Below, in pieces: positions 1 through 11,830 of a stretch of 64,000 bases of DNA. The notes beneath the pieces were generated by a model. It was given only the letters and a program-made list of their open reading frames with translations. It was not told the origin of the DNA and did not search any database. The stretch is from Gracilariopsis chorda (taxonomy: Eukaryota > Rhodophyta > Florideophyceae > Gracilariales > Gracilariaceae): the NCBI GenBank assembly GCA_003194525.1, contig NBIV01000032.1, positions 248,001-312,000 on the forward strand, in the 5' to 3' direction. Position 1 is the stretch's first letter; every line of letters begins with the position of its first letter. Made by a program: the position numbers and the translations under genes.

Positions 1-86
1 TTTTCGCTGACCTAGGCCTGTCCAACCATTTTACAGTTCTTCAATGATCTGTCCTGGATATAGAAGCTGCTTTTAACGTAATCCAT

Positions 87-440
87 GTGGATTTGATCTC
101 ACAGACACTTCGGGCTTTTATGCAATATGATCCAGGCCTGGATATCGCAGATGCGAATAATAACCCGTTTCAGACGGTTGGAACAATTACCCTCATGATG
201 AGGTTGGGAAACTATTTGGTACACTTGGAATTTGTGATCTGCAAATCTCTCACGGCCCCAGTCGTTTTGGGTTGTGACTTTTGTGACTGCTTTGTGGAAG
301 CAATCCGTCCTCGGATTGGAACAGTGAAACTAGAAGATGAGTCTACCATCCCCATAATTCGAAAACACCTGAGAGGTACTGCGCGAAAGCGTGTTCCCTT
401 ACCCGTTGCTCAAGAGATTGCGAAGAAGGACCCAGTCTCT
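87..440 (+). pseudogene. Retropepsin-like protease remnant of gypsy copy 1
   Basis: The segment matches the C-terminal half of a gypsy aspartic protease, with the hydrophobic stretch AVVLGCDFCD-like (here TAPVVLGCDFCDCF) followed by IRP. The gypsy copy 2 region at 9700-9900 carries the parallel TAPVFLECDFCDRF. The catalytic DTG seen in copy 2 (LDTGAGSN near 9595) is replaced upstream here by a degenerate LDIEA-type sequence. It would have matured the Gag-Pol polyprotein. The reading frame is short and leads into frameshifted pol. Confidence 0.6.
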
Positions 441-802
441 ACAAAGAGGCGGTAGCAAAATCAGTCGCGATTTCACCGAAAGCCCAAGTTTGGGTTACAG
501 TTATTACCAAGCAGCACGGTGTGCATATGGTTCGACCTTTTTCGTGACTCTACGAACGGCACCAGTTTGCCCTAGCGAATGGGATTGTCTCCGCGGAACC
601 GGAGAAACCTTTCAAGGTTCTAGTGGCCGATTTTTGCACACCCATCCAGTGGTTAGTCAAAAACCAGATGATTGGTTCTTTTCTTCCACAAAAGAAAGAC
701 GTCGTGCCGACAACGCTCTCTATTGGAGAGATTCTTGGCGTGACAGACCCTAAGTAGGGGGAGGACACCGCTAAAACCGCAGAAGACGGTGGAGCTAGAA
801 CC

Positions 803-2290
803 GTGATGTCGGGTTCTGGACACCCGGAACCTCTCATGGTTAACAACCTGGCGCCAGGTATAGAACAGACAGATCCTGTTGAGGAGTTAGAGAAGCTAAA
901 CCTCGGACATGTACCCGAATCTCACCTGGAGAAGCTGAAGGACATGCTTCGTGAATATACTGTCATGTGTGATGGCTCCCTGGGAACTATAGGGCTTACA
1001 GAACATTCCATCGATCTGCTTCCGAACACTTGGCCCATTGCGCAACACCTTTACAGGGCAGGATCGAAATCTCGGGAAGAAGATAATACCCAAGTGCAAA
1101 AGATGCTAGGAGCTGGCGTCATTGAGCCCGCCCAATCTCCTTGGGCTTCACCAGTGGTGGTAGTTCGGAAGCTGGGTGGATCATGGCGTTTCTGCATTGA
1201 TTACAGATGCTTGAATGCGGTAACTGTCAAGGACTTATAATCAACTCCCGGATGGATGAATACATCGACACCCTTTGAAGTGCAACTGTTTTCACAGCCG
1301 TTGGTGATAATCGGAGTTATTGGCAATTCCATATCAGGGAGAAGGACCGCGATGAGACGTCTTTTGTGTATCATCAAGAACTATTCCGATTCCGGCGTAT
1401 GCCGTTTGGGTAAACTAATGCTCGCGCAACGTTTCAACGTGCGATTGATATTTTTGGCCCTCTTTAGGTGGAGAACGTGTCTCGTCTACCTTGAAGATAT
1501 CATTGTCGTCTCCAACAATAATGGAGGTACTCAGCGACGTGGGAAGCACTTTGAAACCCAAGACGTGTGAATTCTTTACCGATTCGGTTAAATATCGGGG
1601 TCATATCATCCGCTCAGGTGGTGTTTCAGTCGATGAGGTTATAGTGAAATCCTTGAAGAAGCAGAACATGTGAAGACTCAATCAAAGTTGCGATCATTTC
1701 TACGGCTGTGTAACATTTACTGTAGTTTCGTCCCGAACTTCGTAAAGATTGCTACTCCACTCAACAGGCTTCTTATAAAGGGAAAAACAGTTTAACTGGA
1801 ACCATTTGGCAACGAGGATGCGTCTGCCTTCACGGCTTTGGTGAGCTCCGTAACGTCACCGCCAGTTTTGGCTCTTCCCAATCCTGGGCTTTCATATCAA
1901 TGAGACACAGATGTGAGTTCGAACCAGGATGTTTGTGCATTGTTTCAATCCTCAATAGATGGGCAACGGCACTCTATTCGGTATTGGTCTCGTTCCCTGA
2001 AAGTTTATGAGAAAAACTACTCGGTCTCCAAGAATGAGTGTTCGCCGCCGTATGGGCTCTCGCGACCTTAACACCGTTTTTGATTGGAACGCGTTTCAAA
2101 GTACACATGGATAACGCGTGCTTGCGTTGGCTGCTAGAAATCTCCGAACAATCGGGTCGCTTGATGCGTTAGCGTCTCCTTCTCTCGGAATTTGACTTTG
2201 AAATTCTTTATAAGAAGCGGAAGTTAAGCACTCAGACTGATGCACTATCTTGTCTAGGAACAACGGCAGAAGAGGGCCCTGTAGAGGATG
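803..2290 (+). pseudogene. Reverse transcriptase and RNase H remnant of gypsy copy 1
   Basis: The reading frame at 803-1240 holds RT fingers motifs (GVIEPAQSPWASPVVVV, then GSWRFCIDYRCLNAVT). After frameshifts the palm motif appears near 1485-1505 as YLEDIIV, with Glu in place of the first Asp of the usual YLDD. RNase H-type sequence (ALFQSS, IRYWSRSLK, YSVSKNE) follows around 1930-2040, broken by stops. Function would have been copying the element RNA into cDNA. At least three frameshifts and several stops make it inactive. Confidence 0.82.
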
Positions 2291-2307
2291 AGGATATCCC
2301 ATGTTTC

Positions 2308-3315
2308 ATGGCGATGAATCTCGAAGGAGAAGCTGAAATCCTGACGGATGACGTGTTTGAAGACATTCTCGTCACTGAAGAATCAGAACCGCCCACTGGT
2401 TCTTTCGTGCCAACTACTGCAGAGGAGATGATACTCGAACAACAAGCGGAACCATTCTGCACACAGATTCGTGCCTGTCTCAATGGAGGCTCTCAGCTAC
2501 CTTTTGAGGTCAATGACCAATGCTACCTATTAAGGTTTGTTGAATCTCAACCGCATATTGTGGGTCCTCACGCTGTACAGCAAAGTGTCTTGCACCTCTG
2601 TCAATATTTAAAGGTTGGAGCCCACCCCAGATGAAGAAAACTTTACCTCACCTTGAGGAGAGACTTTAATTGGCGCGCCATGGCGTTCGATTGCTATGCC
2701 ATTTGGCGGTGATGCAATGATTGTGCTAAAAATGATTTTAAGCTGAGGAAATACTCTAAGACCTTAACATTGTTCCCGGCACGGGCCCCTCTCGAGTTTG
2801 TTGCTATTGATATCTTAGTTGAGTTTTTATGACCAGCCCGTAGAAACAGGTACTTATTAGTGAAAATCGACAGGTTATCTAAGCTGTTCAGAACAGTATG
2901 GTTCAATTGGATTACCGCCAACGCGATTGCGCAAGTCTTTAAAAGCCATTTGGCATTTCTCTATGGACCACCGGTGCAATTAATCTCCGACAAAGGATCT
3001 CAATTCGGAATAAAGTTCTTTCAAGACGTCTTTCGCATCTTAAATATCAGGAATCTGTTGGTAACTATCTATCACCCTCAGGTTAATGGGCAGGTAGAGA
3101 GGTTTGACCGCACTATGCTGAATACATTGAGATCTGATGTTGCCGATCACCCCAAGGAATGGGACGTGTACACGGACGCCATTGAATATGCTTATAACAC
3201 CCCGGTATATCGGGTAACATCTTTGTCCTCATTTGAGTTGGTGCTGTCAAGGATTCCGCCGCTGGTTGCAATTGAATCTCAGCCAACGCTGTGTACTTAC
3301 CCGTCACCAAAGTAA
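2308..3315 (+). pseudogene. Linker and integrase remnant of gypsy copy 1
   Basis: An acidic linker (2308-2600) leads to a degenerate H2C2 zinc-binding region near 2620-2730, with a pattern of HPR, then YLTLRRDF, then CNDCAKN. The integrase catalytic core follows. The first Asp lies in VAIDILV near 2805, the second in LISDKGSQF near 2983, and the Glu in QVNGQVERF near 3085, so the DDE triad is still readable. An in-frame stop near 2830 separates the first Asp from the rest. The 2860-3315 stretch is the longest open part. Confidence 0.82.
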
Positions 3316-4582
3316 TATTCCAATGCCCGGAAGACATGGCTAACCAAAATGGTTCTATGAGCTCTAAAGGCTATGAAGAAAGCTCAAATCACCTCGAAGC
3401 GGAATTTTGATGGCAAGGTCCGCTGGCCCCTACCTCGAATGCCGGCGAACGACTGGGTGTTCCTTCGAAAGGATTATTAAGCCTAACTTCTCAGGAGCTC
3501 AGACAATTGGCTCTAAGAGAGTTACTGCCCCACCAGAGGTTTTACAAGCCCCCGACGCTCCGCCTTTGGAGGGGGAGGAGAACGGAAATACCACTTTGCT
3601 TACTACAGCGTCGCCCGGTCTACCCAATGATTGGACTTCTACTCACAACTATGAGACGGCTTCTGTCAATACCCCACGGCGGGCTCAAAACGCTACCGCA
3701 GCTCAGGTTGACGATGCCGTCAGCAATAAAGATAATACCACTATTAGGGAATTCACTGTTGGGAATGTTGATCCCGATTCCGCGAACGCTTCCCAGGCGC
3801 TGGATACCTGCACCATTTGCAATACCGTAGAACCGAAGTAAGACTCGGCCGACCCGGAACCACTCACAGTTGCTGAACCACATGTAAAAGAATACTACCA
3901 AAATGTTGACCAGATATAGACTGCCCTTTGGAGTTGGGGTAAACAGAACTCCGAGGGAGGCACTTTGGAAAACTTGGAAAAGGAGAAGAGAGTTTTTGAA
4001 CCATGCAAAAGGAGAGTACGCAGTGCAACCACCTCAGGGGATCGACACCTATTTGGCGAGAGATATCCACCCAATGCCATCGCGAGGCATTTACAGTGCC
4101 GCAGAAACCGCACTTAAGCGAGTCCCTCCCGCTCCGTGGCCCATCTGAGGAACAGTCACTCCACTGGAGGCGCGTGCAAAAATTTGTGGCACTCAGGCTC
4201 TGACTACCGGCTGATGAGATTGCCTAAATATGTGTCTGGATGAACCGCCATCTGGCACAGGGATTGTAGTGTGGAGCTTGCCCGTCACGACTGTTTATGT
4301 CGACGAGCAAATTCAGCCCAATCGGGAATGGAGAAGCAAGCACGTTGTGGTTAGTCGTCCGCAACGATCTTCGTGATACCCGCCGTGATCGAGGTGAGCT
4401 CAGCTTTGAGGAGAACCCACTTCGGGACATTCTGACTCCGGTGTGTGGTACAGTACGTTCGTCAGCATACCGGCTCTTATGTAACACGAAAGGTTGCATT
4501 TCTTGATGAAAAGAAGTTCAGACCCCGCCAAAACATGTCCATTTCTTAACTAGACACTCTCACGGAAAAACAACCCTCAGCG

Positions 4583-4822
4583 ATGGCCAAAGAGACCGAT
4601 GAACCCCAAGTATACTCTCAGGAGTTCGTTATAGATCGCATTGTGCGTCATGTTTATACTCCGGTGGGAGAGATACGCTATCAGGTCCGCTGGTATGGAT
4701 ACTCTCCGGAGAACAATACTATTGAGCCCACCGCCAACACTCCGAGGTCTATGATCCTCTCTTATCAGCGAAGAACTCCGGTGGCTTTACCTCCAAACCT
4801 GGACGATGCCCAGGTTTGGTAA
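4583..4822 (+). pseudogene. Chromodomain tail of gypsy copy 1 integrase
   Basis: The 79-residue reading frame contains a chromodomain-like stretch: EFVIDRIVRHVY, then YQVRWYGYSPENNTIEP. This matches the usual pattern of VEKIL..R, Y.VKW.GY and ..TWEP. In chromoviruses this C-terminal module of integrase steers insertion to particular chromatin. The Trp of TWEP is changed to Ile (NTIEP) here. The stretch between integrase and chromodomain (3320-4580) is fragmented in all frames. Confidence 0.72.
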
Positions 4823-5110
4823 TCCGGTGACGAATGCGTATGGACTTGACATCAATGCGAGGGTTGTGAGACTCGAAAGAGTACAGTTGGAAAGAGTATC
4901 TCAAGTATATGAGAGGAGGGAAACTTATTACCGATTCTCGCTTCGCACCGAGAAAACGGGAACTCGTACACTACTGACCACGGTTTAGAAGAAATTGAAG
5001 TATGGAAGGACCCAAGAAGTGAAAAAAAGAAGAAGCAATGGAACGTTGAAAAGGATTGAGAAAAAGAAGAAGAAGAAAGCTCAGAAGAGAACATTTACCA
5101 CAACTTAAAT

Positions 5111-7103
5111 TTATTCAGATGCTACGGGAAAACGCGAACCAGTTTTGGTTACCACCCACCTTCGGGATCTCGAAAAGCCTGAAAAAATACCCAGCTCACA
5201 GTTGTAGTCCTGGGACTGCTTGTAGCTCGCTGCAAAGGCCAGCATCTGGTTCATGTCAGTCATATCCGTAGGAATCGGGATTTCTGCTCCTAGGAGACTT
5301 TGGCGAACGCTCTGTGCTTGCAGTGTCAAGACGCTACCTTGCGGAGCACCCCCATTTCACCCTTCTGGGGCTGTTGGTCTGGAACTGGAAGCGCCAGCAT
5401 TACCCGAAGCCGGGGGAACTGCCCCCGCGTTAGGCACCCCGCTGAAGGCATTTGATTTATTATCCAAGGTTGGATCACCCAAGTCAGTGGGAGGCTCTTA
5501 GTCATAGCCCTCGGCATAGCCAAACCCTTTGGGGTGCGTAATAGGCACCGTGCATGGGACAACTCTCAAGGAAAGGGCGTGAGTTTGGTTGATAAGAGCA
5601 CCCTCATAGGAATTGTACCACACCTAGCTGCCAGAATGCGGATCATTGCGCCCCGGAGACCAGTCGTATATGGAAACGGAATCGACTCTCTCGTGTTGGT
5701 CCTCTACGGGCACATGATCCCACTGCGCTCGGTGGATGATGTTCAGGATCAAATTCAAGTCAGCAGCAATGGTTCCGGACCCCAACGCTGGGCACAAATC
5801 GAGAGGCAGTATGATGTTCCTTAACAGAGGTGGGATATACCATATCCTGAAGTGGTCATAGGCGTCCCACAGCAAATAAACTGCAACGCGGGTTGTCCAC
5901 TCGGCTGTGACGAGGCACCATTAACCGGAGTTATGATCCCAGATGAAACGTGACCCCGCGTAGTAAAAGAAAGGGGAAGGTTCAGTAAAAACCCCACGGG
6001 ACACTTCAACCTTACTCCACCAGGCGGGAGGGCGGATGTACATGTTAGGCCTCGACGTAGAACGGATTCGTTCAATGTACACATAGGGGTAAGGAACCAA
6101 GTACCCATGTCGGGATCTCGCTCGTCGCTCGAAGCGCACCCTTCTATCGACGTAATACTGCGTATTGGACCTCTGAACGTATCGACACTCTCCACTAATG
6201 ATGAGACAACTCTAAAGGAGCATTTCTGGCTTGATAACGAGGCTCAGCCTGTGGAATTCCTCTTCAGGGAACGAGGCCCAAGCAGCTACATAGGAGACCT
6301 CTCCGTAAGTTTAGAAGTCCGATACGTAAAGCACGTTCGACGGTGGTACTAGATGCTTGTTGTGAGTCCTCTCCACGCGTTGATAAGCAAGTTTCGTCAC
6401 CCCGGCTTGGGCCTGATCCACAGTTTCCCCACGACTGTGGTATAGCAACTGAGGCTTGATAGGAATGCGTGCCCGCCATTCCAGTGACTGCACCATCTCG
6501 CGAGGGGTGCCACCAGGGAGCATTCCATCGTTCACATAGCAGTCGATCAGTTCGTCATCGCCTGCCAAAGCCGGATGAAACCACGGAGCATGTCAGTAGA
6601 TACTAGGGTCCAACAGTGGATTCCACCTTCGAATGGACTCGTTCGATATCCAACCCCTAAGGTTTGCTACTAACGGCGTTGCTTGTGCGGAATTTTACTC
6701 CACTGCATCCGCTTCAAGTTCCTGAGAAAGATGACACGCTGCAGTGGCAGCGGAAACTGGTAGACCCGGATGTGCGGCAGGACAATGAGGCAGGGCAGTC
6801 GACCTGAAGCGAAAGAAGTACCCCAAAGCGGGAGGCACGTCAAACGCAGATGCCATGTAGATGCAGATGATGGGGCCTGCGTGGGAGTGCCCTAGAGCGG
6901 GTTTGTTGAGTAAGGATTCATCTCCTGAGAGGACGCAGACGTGTGAGCGGAAGCTCGTTTGTTTCCGGACGTCGGAGGAGATTTTCATAACGCAGTGTCG
7001 GTCGCGGCCTTGCAAGGAGAGGAAGTAGGAACCCCATGACGGGAGATTGCTAAAATAGGTGCTCGGTCGTCGTCGCTGGACGCCATTGGGATGTAGTGTT
7101 TTG
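5111..7103 (-). pseudogene. Stop-riddled, frame-preserved ORF of unknown origin (capsid-like?)
   Basis: On the minus strand one single frame can be read from about 7103 to 5111 (about 660 codons), interrupted by roughly eight stops of all three kinds (for example 6695-6697, 6308-6310, 5921-5923, 5624-5626) but by no frameshift I could detect. The text looks coding between the stops: a GDDELIDCYVNDGM segment near 6560, an aromatic-rich segment near 6000 (GYLVPYPYVYIER), and an Ala/Gly/Pro/Ser-rich tail near 5390-5440 (NAGAVPPASGNAGASSSRP). I do not recognise the family. An Ala/Gly/Pro-rich C-terminus is reminiscent of totivirus/victorivirus coat proteins. That is a guess, and a retroelement gag or other gene is possible. 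Confidence 0.4.
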
Positions 7104-8067
7104 CCCTAAGAAAGGGGAAATGTAGAGCAACGCCTTTTGGCGGACTTAAAAAAGGGCCTCTTCATGGGACTTTGATCCCCCTTGGGTTGGTGCTACTCAT
7201 TATAGTAGTTTTCTCTAGAAAAAGGTTCATTAGGGTGGCCACTGGACAGGGCGGAATTCCCCATGGAATAGTTATGAGTAGCCCTGTGCGCGTCTAACGC
7301 ATGGTACGCGTGGGAATTTTTTTGGATCTGATTTCGGACTTTTACTACTTAGTTAGTTTTCAATTTGGCCCTGACACTGGGATCTCCACTGGTGAGGCCC
7401 TTAGATGATGTACACTAATTTGTTTAATTATTTTAAGTCATTGTAGTGAGTCCTATTTAGGGACGAGTGACCTTGCGGTCGCGAGTCCAAAGTAAAGCCA
7501 ACCAAGTGTGTCTCTAAGTACAATTGCCCTCGTCGGTTTAAGAATTCTCGGGGAGAGTATCCACGAGTGGATTCCATTTATTTATTCTCTTGGGAAGGCT
7601 CAGGTTATCTGCATCACACCACCCGTGGGGCTTCTACCTCTATTGTTATTATCGTTTGTGATTCCTTTCGAAGACAGGTTTCCGACCCTGTATAGGGATA
7701 TTTCTTCTTGTTTTCCCATGGTTTCTTCGGGTCTGTAGCCTCCGTGCGCACGACCCTCGTCCCAGTTTTCTGGCTGCTTTCCTGCTTTCTGATACTGACA
7801 CGGAGTACACTGGATCCGGTACAGAATCTCTCCCGAGACCCCAACCTCTGTAGGGTACTACTTAATCTCCCTGGGATTTACGCCCCAACTTTGGGTGGAA
7901 TAGAGGGCTCTGCTCGCAGGTCTATCTCTTTCAAGGGCAAGGCTTCGAACAACTTGAGGTGCACTTTTCGCCCCCCTGTTTTGCTCTACAGGCGCCAAAC
8001 TGGTTTGAAATAACTACAGACTACTAAGCCTTTGTATACAGAGTTTTCATAATACCCGTATTACCGC
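7104..8067. other. No gene seen; possible leader or LTR remnant of gypsy copy 2
   Basis: No reading frame here resembles a protein. The stretch directly precedes the gag of gypsy copy 2 in the same orientation, so it may include its LTR and leader. I could not find a matching repeat downstream of either gypsy copy to prove this. Confidence 0.3.
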
Positions 8068-9304
8068 TTGGAAGATTCATCATCGGATCGGGCACCCCGG
8101 GGTACGAGTCAGGTGAAGGATTGCATCAAGCAGATGGCTCTTTCATTTCGAAACCAGTTCTTTACTGGGGAGGACCCAATCCTTGTCTTGGATTTCTTTG
8201 CACGCTTTGTACTGAAATTAGACACCCTCAGCATGAATGATAGACATTCTTTCGTGGCTTTACCGTACTTTCTACGTGGTATCGCTGAAGACCAGTTCAA
8301 CTCTATCAGAGGATCGTCACGTCCGTCTGACGGAGGAGTTACCTGTTGGTCAGAAGCTGTTCAATATTTATTTTGCTCGTACGAGACCGCAAATCAATTC
8401 ATGAGGCTACTCTCGGGCGATGCGACATTAAGCAGTGCCCAAAGGAAACGGAAACAGAATATTCAGTTCGACTGAACAAGCCTTCCACCGTCGTGGTAAT
8501 TTTTACTCGTCATTCGAGCAATGAGCCATGTTTCTTGATGGATTGGATGAATCTGTCCACACCCTTTGTTGTTGAATGACGCGAGGATAAGCGGAAGGCT
8601 ACCTATTTGAAGCTGATTCAATACACTAGAGCAGAGAGCGACGCTATGCGTGCACGTTCTGGTAACCAGGTGACGTCTAGAGCACTTCATTTGGAGGCGA
8701 TCCAGTCATCGATATCCATGATGCCCCAGGACTACGATCGCAGCGACGTGGATAATTTACACCTCGCTCGTGAGGATTTGGTATCAGTTTTCACTAAGGA
8801 GCTTCCATAGACAGAATCCTCGCAGAGGGAGGATACTAAGCTGCTGTTTGCAGATCGTTCTCGTGTTTGAGCCCCATAAATTCACCATTCCGCTTGATGG
8901 CGTTCTCAGAGGTCTTGATGGGTGGATGCACGCACTATGGCGAAGTTCTAGACCAATGGACATAAGGACGAAATCTTTTGGAATTTAATATGTCATATCT
9001 AATATGAACATGGCTAGACATCTCAGAGCTTTGGTATCACTGTGAAAGAGATGCTAACAATCGTGCTCCGTTATGAAGAATTTATTCCCGAAAAGAAGGC
9101 ATCAGTTCGGATAGCTTCCTACCTTTTCGTGAAAGTGGATTTATATCATGAAAATACCGCCCACTCTTCGAGCCCAGCTGTGACTTCAGTTCATAACCCG
9201 GTTCTTATTGCCTTCATTGCAAGTGAAACCGCCATGCAGGCTGATCCACAGCCACCAATGGCACCAAATCTCGCCCCCGTAGGGCACGCCGCTCAGGGAA
9301 ACTG
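8068..9304 (+). pseudogene. Gag remnant of gypsy copy 2
   Basis: The reading frame at 8068-8475 has the layout of a retrotransposon gag core: NQFFTGEDPILVLDFFARF, then a LPYFLRGIAEDQF motif, then W-x2-AVQYLFCSY. Frameshifts near 8440 and later move the coding sense between frames, with further gag-like helices at 8607-8810 and 9042-9304. Gag would assemble the virus-like particle. No CCHC zinc knuckle is visible. A 21-bp unit is duplicated just beyond at 9329-9370. Confidence 0.65.
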
Positions 9305-9337
9305 AGTGGGGGAGTTTTCGTTGGAGAGGCGCCCGAG

Positions 9338-9924
9338 TTGAGGCCTAGGGCGTCCGAGTTGAGGCCTAGGGCGCCCGAGTCGTACAAGCGTCGCTCCCTG
9401 GTCATTATCTTTTCAAGTAAAATGGCCACAACAGGCATGAAATCGACCTCTTTTGGTGCGTTGCGTCGCCCGTGGATGCAGTTCAAGAACAACCAGGTCC
9501 CAGATATAGTCATGGTTATGGCCGAGCGAAATTACAAAGTCTTCGCAGACATTGGCCTATCCAGCCAATATATGGTGCATAATCTTTCCATCTTGGATAC
9601 AGGTGCTGGCTCGAACTGTACTATTGGATCTCTTTTACCGCCGTACATCCGTGCTCAAGTTCGTCAAGGACCTGTTATTGACATTGTTCACTTTAACAAT
9701 ATCCTTTGAAGACGGCAGGTATTCTTTCACTCGTCGTGAGGATTAGAAACTGCGTTGTGCAGCTGGAATTCATCGTTTGCAAAACGCTTACCGCACCCGT
9801 TTTCTTGGAATGTGACTTCTGTGATCGATTTTTCGATTCGATACGGCCGTGGTCGCGGGAGATTGAATTAGAAAATGGTTCGAAACTCCCGATTGTGAGT
9901 CGTTTCCTGCGCCAAGCTTCTTAA
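9338..9924 (+). pseudogene. Aspartic protease remnant of gypsy copy 2
   Basis: The catalytic loop of a retropepsin is visible as SILDTGAGSNCTIGSLLP near 9588-9640. A frameshift at about 9705 moves the rest to the next frame, which continues with VQLEFIVCKTLTAPVFLECDF near 9755-9815. The Asp-Thr-Gly triad is preserved here, unlike in copy 1. The product would have cleaved the Gag-Pol polyprotein. It is separated from gag and RT by stops. Confidence 0.7.
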
Positions 9925-10134
9925 TAGTTCGTCCTTTTACCAGCTCCCTTGCAGGATTCCACAACTTCGAAGCAGTCGCCCAAGCTTCGTGTCACGCGAC
10001 CCGTGCCTATTTTTTCTGAATGAGAGGTAATGATCGATGTCATAGCCACGTCTTGAGCGTTACGATTTGTCAAACCACTGAACTCATTATATGAGATATA
10101 TCAGCTCGCTTTAGCGAATTGTGTAGTCAAAATA

Positions 10135-11830
10135 TTGAGCGAACACCGTTTCCAGGTCTTGATTGCCAATCTTGGTAAGCAGGCCCAGTATCTGGCGAAG
10201 AACAAAGTTGTTGGAAGTATACCAACGCACCTGACGGCTTTGATACCCACTAACGTGTCAGCCGCCGAGATACTCGGACTCACTCCGACGTCAGACGAGG
10301 CTCCTCATTGTAAGAAGAGAGAGAGTAGGGACGCTGTTTTGAAACAGGAGAACGACTTGAGGGATTTGGAAATGAATGTCGTTACTACAATTCATGAGAA
10401 GTTCGACCCTGTTAGAGAGTTGGAAGAGTCGAATCTTAGACACGTTCCGGAATCCCACCGCGAAACAATGCATGATATGTTACGTGAGTTGACACGTATG
10501 TGTAATGGTTCTCATGGAGAGTTTTCAACCACAGAACACTGCGTTGACCTCGTGTCTGGTGTTTGGTTGATTGCTCAACACCCATACCGAGCAGGCCCGA
10601 CAGCACGAGATGAGGAACAATTTCAAGTCGATGACATGCTCCGCGCAGACGTGATTGAGCCCGTTCAGTCACAATTGGCGTCTCCAGTCGTACTGGTCCC
10701 AAAATCAGACGGTTCTTGGCGCTTTTGTATCGATCATAAACGATTTAATGCTGTTCCCATCAAGAATGTGTATCCGATACCTCGCATGGACGAATAAATC
10801 GACTCTCTTGGTGGGGCTACGGTGTTCTCCACATTGAATGCGATCTGGGGTTACTGGCAGGTACCCGTCAGACCAGAAGACCGAAATAGGACTGCATTCG
10901 TATGTAGTTCTGGACTCTAATGCTTGAAGCGTACGATGTTTGGATTAAAGAATGCCCCACTACATTTCAGCGTGCGTGGGATGTTCTTCTCACCCGTCTC
11001 ACATGGCGCAGTTGTCTCGTGCATTTTGAAGATATAATTGTCTTCTCCAGTTATCTGGATGATCAATTCGAACATCTGCAAGAGATAATGGCCACGCTAG
11101 GTGGCGCTGAAATTACCTTGCAGTTAGGGAAGTGTGAATTCTTTACCGACTCGGTCAAGTATGGTGGACCTGTTATTCGTCCAGGACGGTTGCTGATCGA
11201 GGAACCTCGTGTTATGTCCCTCAAGAACGCTAAGTACCTGACCACGCAAACGGAGTTAAGATCCTTCCTAGGACTGTGCAACGTCTATCGACGCTTCATT
11301 TCCGGCCTCGCCAGGAACGCAGGACCACTCGACGAACTCCTGAAGAAAGGAAAGCCGCCAAAACTGAACCCCTTTCTACCCGCTTAAGCGGACGCCTTCG
11401 ATTCTCTCAAAGAAGCAGTTACCTCTGCCAAGATTTTATCGTAACCTATGAAGGATGTACCTTTCACTGTAGACACGGATTCTAGTGCTTTCCAAATTGT
11501 TTGTGCGTTGTTTCAATCCAAACCCGATGCTGAACGCAAGCCAGTTGGATATTGGTCATGAGCACTCAAAGTTCACGAACGCAATTAATCTGTATCAGAG
11601 ATGGAATGTCTTGCCATGATATGGCTTTACAGGCATTACGGCCATATCTTCTGGGCACTTGCTTTTCCGTCAACACGGATCATTCCGCATTGCGATGATT
11701 AATGTCGACAACCGAGCCCTTGCGACGTCTAATGCGCTTGAGGCTTCGGCTCGCTGAGTTTGACTGTGTACTGTCTTATAAGAAGGGTACTCTGAACACC
11801 AAGGCGGATGAATTATCTCATTTAGGGACG
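10135..11830 (+). pseudogene. Reverse transcriptase and RNase H remnant of gypsy copy 2
   Basis: The first long stretch (10135-10797, 220 residues) carries the RT entry motif HPYRAGPTARDEEQ, then DVIEPVQSQLASPVVLVPK and GSWRFCIDHKRFNAVPIKN. After a stop the palm is at 10920-11387, with the active-site motif as CLVHFEDIIVFS near 11015-11045. Glu again replaces the first Asp of the usual xxDD, as in copy 1. The thumb (LRSFLGLCNVYRRFI) follows. RNase H (TVDTDSSAFQIVCALFQ, near 11468-11510) is broken by several stops. Confidence 0.85.

Larger units (their letters stand above)
1..4822 (+). mobile_element. Decayed Ty3/gypsy retrotransposon (chromovirus type), copy 1, 5' end outside window
   Basis: The domains follow in Ty3/gypsy order: end of protease, reverse transcriptase, RNase H, zinc-binding HHCC linker, integrase core and a C-terminal chromodomain. 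The last places it among chromoviruses. Frameshifts and stops break the pol frame repeatedly, so the copy is dead. The window opens inside the protease region, so gag and the 5' LTR are not visible. The copy at 8068-12592 is a clear relative: matching RT, protease and linker segments align by eye. I could not find a 3' LTR after the chromodomain; a lysine-rich, AAG-rich stretch follows to about 5100. Confidence 0.88.

Noticed and set aside
5111-7103. Alternative genetic code or stop readthrough to explain the interrupted frame
   Set aside because: All three stop codons occur as interruptions and neighbouring intact genes use the standard code.
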